From: Betaproteobacteria bacterium Ga0077527
Lineage (GTDB): Bacteria; Pseudomonadota; Gammaproteobacteria; Burkholderiales; SG8-41
Reading direction: 5' to 3'
NCBI GenBank assembly: GCA_001464815.1
Contig: LNDW01000015.1
Coordinates: 124,001 to 188,000 of the forward strand
DNA length: 64,000 nucleotides
This document shows positions 59,805 to 64,000 of the stretch, piece by piece. The number at the start of each line of letters is the position of its first letter. The first letter of the stretch is position 1. Below the pieces are notes generated by a model. It did not search any database, had not been told where the DNA came from, and worked only from the letters and a program-made list of their open reading frames with translations. The position numbers were made by a program, and so were the translations under genes.

Positions 59805-60974
59805 TCAGTTCTTTCCCTTCGCAGCCGCAACGACCTTTTGCGCGGCGTCTGCCATGTTGTTGCCGGAAATGATCGGCAGTCCCGACTCCGCGAGGATCTT
59901 CTTGCCGAGTTCGACGTTGGTGCCTTCGAGGCGCACCACCAGCGGTACACTGAGGCTGACCTGGCGCGCAGCTGCAACCACGCCCTGCGCGATCACGTCG
60001 CATTTCATGATGCCGCCGAAGATGTTGACCAGGATCGCCTTCAGCTGCGGGTTGCGCAGCATGATCTTGAACGCTTCGGTGACCTTTTCCGCGGTGGCGC
60101 TGCCGCCGACGTCGAGGAAGTTGGCGGGGGCGCCGCCATAGAGCTTGATGATGTCCATCGACGCCATCGCAAGACCGGCACCGTTGACCAGGCAGCCGAT
60201 GTTGCCATCAAGCTGGATGTAATTGAGGTCGTGCTTCGAGGCCTCGACCTCTGCCGGATCCTCTTCATCGAGGTCGCGCAGCGCAACGATGTCGGGATGA
60301 CGGAACAGCGCATTGTTGTCGAAATCGATCTTGGCATCCAGCGCGATCACCTTGCCGTCGCCGGTCAGAATCATCGGGTTGATTTCGGCCAGCGACGCGT
60401 CGGTGTCGTCAAATGCCTTGTACAACGCCTGCAGGATCGTCCGCGCCTGGGGCACTGAAGCATCGGGCACACCGATCTTGCGCGCGACATCGTCGGCATC
60501 GGCATCAGCGAGGCCCTTGACCGGGTCGATCACCACCTTGTGGATTTTCTCGGGGGTGTGCTCGGCGACTTCCTCGATGTCCATGCCGCCTTCGCTCGAC
60601 GCCATCAGCACCGCGCGCTGGGTGCCGCGGTCGATCACCAGGCCGACATAGAGTTCTTTCTTGATGTCCGCGCCTTCTTCAACCAGCAGGCGCCGCACCT
60701 TCTGTCCTTCTGGCCCGGTCTGGTGGGTCTTAAGCTGCATGCCGAGGATTGCCGAAGCATGGTTTTTAACTTCGGCCGCGGATTTCGCGACCTTGACGCC
60801 GCCACCCTTGCCGCGACCACCGGCATGGATCTGCGCCTTGACGACCCAGACCTTGCCGCCGAGTTTTTCGGCCGCCGCGACAGCTTCGTCAACAGTGAAA
60901 CAGGGTATGCCCCGTGGCGTGGTGACGCCGTATTTGCGCAGCAGCTCTTTCGCCTGATATTCGTGGATTTTCAT
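59805..60974 (-). CDS. sucC: Succinyl-CoA synthetase beta subunit
   Basis: Beta subunit with an ATP-grasp domain (about residues 1-235) and a CoA-ligase domain. The 389 residues match Suc[101 protein letters not shown]. First gene of a six-gene operon reaching to 51133. The island operator lies 92 bases upstream of its ATG, so this copy is probably tied to oxalate metabolism. A second, TCA-cycle sucCD may exist elsewhere, but that cannot be seen here. Confidence 0.96.
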   Translation of the reverse strand: MKIHEYQAKELLRKYGVTTPRGIPCFTVDEAVAAAEKLGGKVWVVKAQIHAGGRGKGGGVKVAKSAAEVKNHASAILGMQLKTHQTGPEGQKVRRLLVEEGADIKKELYVGLVIDRGTQRAVLMASSEGGMDIEEVAEHTPEKIHKVVIDPVKGLADADADDVARKIGVPDASVPQARTILQALYKAFDDTDASLAEINPMILTGDGKVIALDAKIDFDNNALFRHPDIVALRDLDEEDPAEVEASKHDLNYIQLDGNIGCLVNGAGLAMASMDIIKLYGGAPANFLDVGGSATAEKVTEAFKIMLRNPQLKAILVNIFGGIMKCDVIAQGVVAAARQVSLSVPLVVRLEGTNVELGKKILAESGLPIISGNNMADAAQKVVAAAKGKN

Positions 60975-61036
60975 GTTCCGTTCCGCGTGGTTAGCGCAAT
61001 TGGATGGGTGGCGTCACCGGCCCCCGCAGGGACGCC

Positions 61037-61042
61037 AATCTA
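61037..61042 (-). promoter_or_regulatory. Predicted -10 of the sucC operon
   Basis: Minus-strand TAGATT. The start near 61030 would place the operator at 61066-61079 at about -42.5 and give a 55-base leader. Confidence 0.45.
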
Positions 61043-61065
61043 TTACAGCGAACTGCGCAGCGGCC

Positions 61066-61079
61066 TTGACCGCAGTCAA
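61066..61079. promoter_or_regulatory. Crp/Fnr-type operator of the sucC operon
   Basis: Perfect TTGAC-CGCA-GTCAA, identical over 14 bases to the operator at frc (43548-43561), about 17.5 kb away. Upstream of the six-gene operon sucC-sucD-fdsGB-fdhA-fhs-NhaD. Confidence 0.75.
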
Positions 61080-61502
61080 TAAACTCACGATTGGGTTCTG
61101 CTGAAACGCGAGTCGCGAGGGCGGACTGTCTGAAGCCGGCGGTCCGGATACAAAGGGCCTGAGACAGGGGCCGCAAACAGGTATCTGAGCAGGACCAGAA
61201 ACAGCCGGTAGCAGAGCTTGTGCCGCCCTGATCGGCCCTGTGGCGGTTGAAAACACCACCGGAATCCACCGGGTCAGGCTGCTGCAAATTGCTGTGCTGC
61301 AAGTATAGCAAAGCCCCCCCTTCAAAGCCCGCCTTGAACTTCGCGACAAAACCGTGGCTGGCTTGCCGGCAGTCATCCGGCGGGAAATACTGGGTCCCGG
61401 GAAATCCTGCCGGCGCAATCGTTCCGCCATCGACATCGATTGACCGGGAGCCTTTCAGCTCTCAATGAAAAGGGTTAGGATGTTGCCCCGCAGCAATCAG
61501 GC
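61080..61502. other. Intergenic stretch with no recognisable gene
   Basis: Between the sucC operator and the candidate small RNA. Open frames here lack family resemblance and ribosome sites. I see nothing else that I can support. Confidence 0.5.
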
Positions 61503-61534
61503 AAAAAAAAAGCGCAACCCCTGAGGGTTGCGCT
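61503..61534 (-). terminator. Rho-independent terminator of the candidate small RNA
   Basis: Minus-strand AGCGCAACCC-TCAG-GGGTTGCGCT, a ten-pair perfect stem, followed directly by a run of T (61503-61510). No protein gene on this strand ends nearby, so it must close a non-coding transcript. Confidence 0.85.
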
Positions 61535-61600
61535 GAAGTTCCACCAAAGGAGGAGGTTTTGGAGGAGATGTGCCGATGTCTGTAGAGACACCCAACACGG
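61503..61600 (-). ncRNA. Candidate trans-acting small RNA with anti-Shine-Dalgarno motifs
   Basis: Predicted minus-strand transcript of about 98 bases. It has a sigma70 promoter just upstream (61606-61633) and ends in a textbook terminator. Its single-stranded middle carries CTCCTCC (61561-61567) and CCTCCTCC (61549-61556), complementary to ribosome-binding sites. No plausible open frame lies inside. CU-rich anti-SD loops are a hallmark of several families of small regulatory RNAs. Novelty and targets unknown. Confidence 0.5.
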
Positions 61601-61605
61601 TTCCC

Positions 61606-61633
61606 ATTCTGCCACCACACCCCGCCCAGTCAA
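61606..61633 (-). promoter_or_regulatory. Predicted sigma70 promoter of the candidate small RNA
   Basis: Minus-strand -35 TTGACT (61628-61633) and -10 CAGAAT (61606-61611) with 16 bases between. Transcription would begin near 61600. Confidence 0.5.
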
Positions 61634-61851
61634 GCAATTTTGCTGCTCTGCAAAATACATTTTATCTTGGCTGTGTTGAGAAAAACTAAATCGAAATCCT
61701 CGCTTCCCCGACAACCGTGAAACAGTTCACAACTCAACTCTCCACCACCCGGATTTGACCGCCGCGAATCCCGCTTAACGTGGTACACCAACCGGGCTGC
61801 ATCAGGCCGGAACGGCGATGCGGCCCGCAACAAGCCCACCCGGAGGACACC

Positions 61852-62895
61852 TTGGCAAGCCAGACCCTGATGTTTACCGGTGACGTCAATCTGATGAATG
61901 TCACCGATCCCGCGCGGCCTTTCGCCCGCGTCATTGATACCCTGCACAGCGCCGACCTGCTGTTCGGCAATGTCGAATGCTGCTTCTACCAGCCCGACGG
62001 AGCACGCTCGCTGGGCGACGAAGGTTTTTACGCGACACCCGCCGCCGGACAGGCGCTGAAGCTTGCCGGTTATGACGCGATCGGCAATGCCAACAACGTC
62101 AACTATGGCGATGCTGCGATCCGCTCGTCACTCGCGGAATTGCGCAAGCTGGGCATTCCCAGCACCGGCGCCGGACTGAACCGCAGCGAGGCACGCGCGC
62201 CGGTGATCGTAGAGAACAACGGCCTGCGCTACGGCTTCCTGCAGCGCACCTCCGTTTACTGGCCGACCAACCACGAAGCCGGTGAGCACAGCAGCGGCGT
62301 CGCCGCGCTGCGCGGCCACACCGCCTATCAGTTGCCGCTGCACAAGACACGCGTCGAAATGCCGCCGGCCAACCGGCCCGGCGTGCCGCCGATCGTCGTC
62401 ACCTGGACCGATGCCAAATACCTCGCCGAATACCTCGCCGAAATCCGCGCGTTGCGCGAAAAGGTGGATGTGCTGGTGGCCTCGCAGCACTGGGGACTGC
62501 ACGAGGAAGTGCTCGACTACATGCCGGAGATCGCGCATGCGGTGATCGATGCCGGTGCCGATGTGGTGATCGGCCACGGCCCGCACTACTCCCTGCCCGT
62601 TGAACTTTACAAGGGCAAGCCGGTGTTCTACGGCCTCGGCAGCTTTTCCTTCCACACCGGCCATGGCGGCCGCAAACACGGCGACTGGGTGGGCATGCTG
62701 GCGCGGGTGGAGATGGACGGCCGCGACTGCAAACGCGCCGCCTTCGAGTTCGTGCGCCACAACGACGCCAACGAAACGGTGATCTGCGAGCTGGGCAAAG
62801 AACAGGTCACGCTGGAGGCCCTGCGCGCGCGCAGCGCCGCCTTCAACACCAGCATCGAGGCCGAAGGCAACCAGGGCGTATTGCGTGCGAAGTGA
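61852..62895 (+). CDS. CapA-family (PGA_cap) metallophosphatase-like protein
   Basis: A 347-residue protein of the calcineurin-like CapA family. I place the start at TTG 61852, five bases after GGAGG; the frame upstream lacks similarity. Motifs: LMFTGDVNLMNV, NVECCFYQPDGA, GNANNVNYGD, ASQHWGLHEEVLDYMPEIAHAVIDAGADVVIGHGPHYSLPVE and FYGLGSF. The usual NNH metal motif reads NNV here, an atypical substitution. No signal peptide. It may act on a small-molecule or polymer substrate rather than in capsule synthesis. It lacks a clear island operator. Confidence 0.85.
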   Translation: MASQTLMFTGDVNLMNVTDPARPFARVIDTLHSADLLFGNVECCFYQPDGARSLGDEGFYATPAAGQALKLAGYDAIGNANNVNYGDAAIRSSLAELRKLGIPSTGAGLNRSEARAPVIVENNGLRYGFLQRTSVYWPTNHEAGEHSSGVAALRGHTAYQLPLHKTRVEMPPANRPGVPPIVVTWTDAKYLAEYLAEIRALREKVDVLVASQHWGLHEEVLDYMPEIAHAVIDAGADVVIGHGPHYSLPVELYKGKPVFYGLGSFSFHTGHGGRKHGDWVGMLARVEMDGRDCKRAAFEFVRHNDANETVICELGKEQVTLEALRARSAAFNTSIEAEGNQGVLRAK

Positions 62896-62927
62896 GCACT
62901 ATCTCGCACGCAATAAACCCATAAGCA

Positions 62928-62942
62928 ATTGTTTTTAAACAG
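62928..62942 (+). repeat. AT-rich dispersed repeat, copy 5
   Basis: ATTGTTTTTAAACAG in the 75-base gap between two convergent genes. Shares ATTGTTTTTAAACA with copy 2. Confidence 0.45.
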
Positions 62943-62970
62943 ATATTTATACGCCGCCCAGTACCCCTGC

Positions 62971-64000
62971 TTACGGCCCCTCTTCTGCCGGCGTGCGCAG
63001 TTTGCGCGCCGGATAGACCTTGGCCGGATGCTGCAGCAGCGCCGCCTCATCAACATCGACACCGAGACCCGGCGCGGTGGGCAATTCGATGTAGCCGTTT
63101 TTCGGCTTCAGCTGGTTCGGCGAAATCTTGTCGCAGAAATCAACGAAGGGCAGGAAGTATTCGGTGATGATGAAGTTGGGCATCGTCGCCGAGGCATGTA
63201 CGGTGGACGCCAGCGCCACCAGCGTCGAGTTGTAGTTGTGCGGTGACACGGCGACCAGGAAAGGCTCGGCCATCGCAGCGATTTCCTTCAGCTCAAGAAT
63301 CCCGCCGACACAGGCGACGTCGGGATTGAGGATGTCGGCGGAACGTTTTTCGAGCAGCGGCCGGAAACCGGTCTTGGTGTAGGTCGCCTCGCCGATCACC
63401 ATCGGCACACCGATTTCGCGCCGGATCAGCGCCAGCTCCTCCGGGAATTCGGCCTGGCAGGACTCTTCCATCCAGTAGAGGTCAAACTCGGCCAGTTGCT
63501 TGTCGAGGCGGATCGCGTGCATCGGCGCGAGCCGGCGGTGCTGCTCGATCAGCAGGTCGACATCCGGGCCGACCGCATCACGGATGGCTTTCACGACGCG
63601 CACCGCGCGCCGCTCATGTTCTTTTGGAATCCAGGTGCGCCATGGCGCCGGCAAAGGATCGAATTTCATCGCGGTGAAGCCCTGCTTCACCACTTTCTCG
63701 GCGGCCCGCGCATAATCATCGGGCTCCTTCATGCCGTAGCTCCAGCCGTTGGCATAGACGCGGATCTTGTCGCGGTATTTGCCGCCGAGCAGGTTGTACA
63801 CCGGCTGCTTCGCCGCCTTGCCGACGATGTCCCACATCGCCTGCTCGATGCCGCTCACCGCGCAGAACAGCTCCACCGAACCACGGCGCGCGGCGTAATC
63901 ATCAAACGCAAATTGCGTGAAGTGTTTGATGTCAAAAGGACTGCGGCCAGTCATGTATGGCCCCAGCGCATTGAGTTGCGCCATCACCGCGGTATCGCGG
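62971..64000 (-). CDS. Mandelate racemase/muconate lactonizing (enolase superfamily) dehydratase, partial
   Basis: The frame is still open at the right edge of the window, so the N-terminal capping domain start is missing. About 343 codons are visible. The barrel shows AMWDIVGKAAKQPVYNLLGGKYRDKI, AMKFDP, and metal ligands plausibly in LLIEQHRRL, YWMEESC and MVIGEATYTKTG, with AVSPHNYNST carrying the catalytic His region. These fit galactonate-dehydratase-like sugar-acid dehydratases. Exact substrate unknown. It converges with the CapA-like gene. Confidence 0.88.
   Translation of the reverse strand, partial: RDTAVMAQLNALGPYMTGRSPFDIKHFTQFAFDDYAARRGSVELFCAVSGIEQAMWDIVGKAAKQPVYNLLGGKYRDKIRVYANGWSYGMKEPDDYARAAEKVVKQGFTAMKFDPLPAPWRTWIPKEHERRAVRVVKAIRDAVGPDVDLLIEQHRRLAPMHAIRLDKQLAEFDLYWMEESCQAEFPEELALIRREIGVPMVIGEATYTKTGFRPLLEKRSADILNPDVACVGGILELKEIAAMAEPFLVAVSPHNYNSTLVALASTVHASATMPNFIITEYFLPFVDFCDKISPNQLKPKNGYIELPTAPGLGVDVDEAALLQHPAKVYPARKLRTPAEEGP

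Noticed and set aside
61014-61436. 140-codon minus-strand frame upstream of sucC
   Set aside because: It runs through the operator and promoter of sucC and has no domain or ribosome site.
61755-61768. TTGACCGC half-site upstream of the CapA-like gene, resembling the oxalate operator
   Set aside because: Only the left half matches; the right half is GCGAA and no -10 lies at the class II distance.

Overview
The window is a GC-rich stretch of chromosome, densely coding, most likely from a betaproteobacterium. I infer this from gene order and protein style: an ilvB-ilvN-ilvC-psd-pssA-leuA block, a sigma factor/DUF3619/DUF3106/RDD cassette, lptF-lptG divergent from pepA-holC-valS, and a CHASE2 kinase/cyclase cluster. 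I cannot name genus or species. I see no rRNA, tRNA, CRISPR array, insertion sequence or prophage.

Layout. 1-3391: proS, a lytic transglycosylase, a WrbA-type flavoprotein and a small membrane protein. 3407-10047 (minus): leuA, pssA, psd, ilvC, ilvN, ilvB. 10271-12130: the sigma-factor cassette. 12127-21657: lptG/lptF (minus), then pepA, holC, valS (in frame with an upstream extension), an MFS exporter and DUF4126. 21700-25406: tusA-like gene, a Ser/Thr kinase with a cyclic-nucleotide domain, bepA-like protease, moaC. 25413-29435 (minus): a major type IV pilin flanked by a TPR-glycosyltransferase and an O-antigen-ligase-like oligosaccharyltransferase; the pilin promoter region has a sigma54 -24/-12 element and a perfect CRP palindrome. 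29571-40832: signalling cluster of CHASE2 kinase, PP2C phosphatase, FHA protein, CHASE2 adenylate cyclase, GAF-bearing PilB/GspE-like ATPase and GAF-HD-GYP protein.

41161-61079 is the most striking part: a complete oxalate/C1 island. It holds a single-domain 10-formyl-THF hydrolase-like formyltransferase, frc (CoA transferase), a Crp/Fnr regulator, oxc (oxalyl-CoA decarboxylase), a tripartite tctCBA transporter, then a long operon sucC-sucD-fdsGB(fused)-fdhA-fhs-NhaD-like transporter. Four promoters in this island (frc, oxc, tctC, sucC) carry the same palindrome, TTGAC-N4-GTCAA (one variant half in tctC), each centred about 41.5-42.5 bases upstream of the start predicted from a -10-like hexamer. 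The adjacent regulator has an Fnr-like ExxSR recognition helix but no cysteine at all. I read this as a locally encoded oxalate regulon: uptake, CoA activation, decarboxylation, formyl disposal, formate oxidation or assimilation, and succinyl-CoA supply, all under one regulator of unknown ligand.

Other points: a candidate small RNA with two anti-Shine-Dalgarno motifs (61503-61600, minus), a mosaic proS with an AT-rich editing domain, a five-copy AT-rich repeat with core TTGTTTTTA, and a possible leucine-rich leader peptide upstream of leuA. The window ends inside an enolase-superfamily dehydratase.
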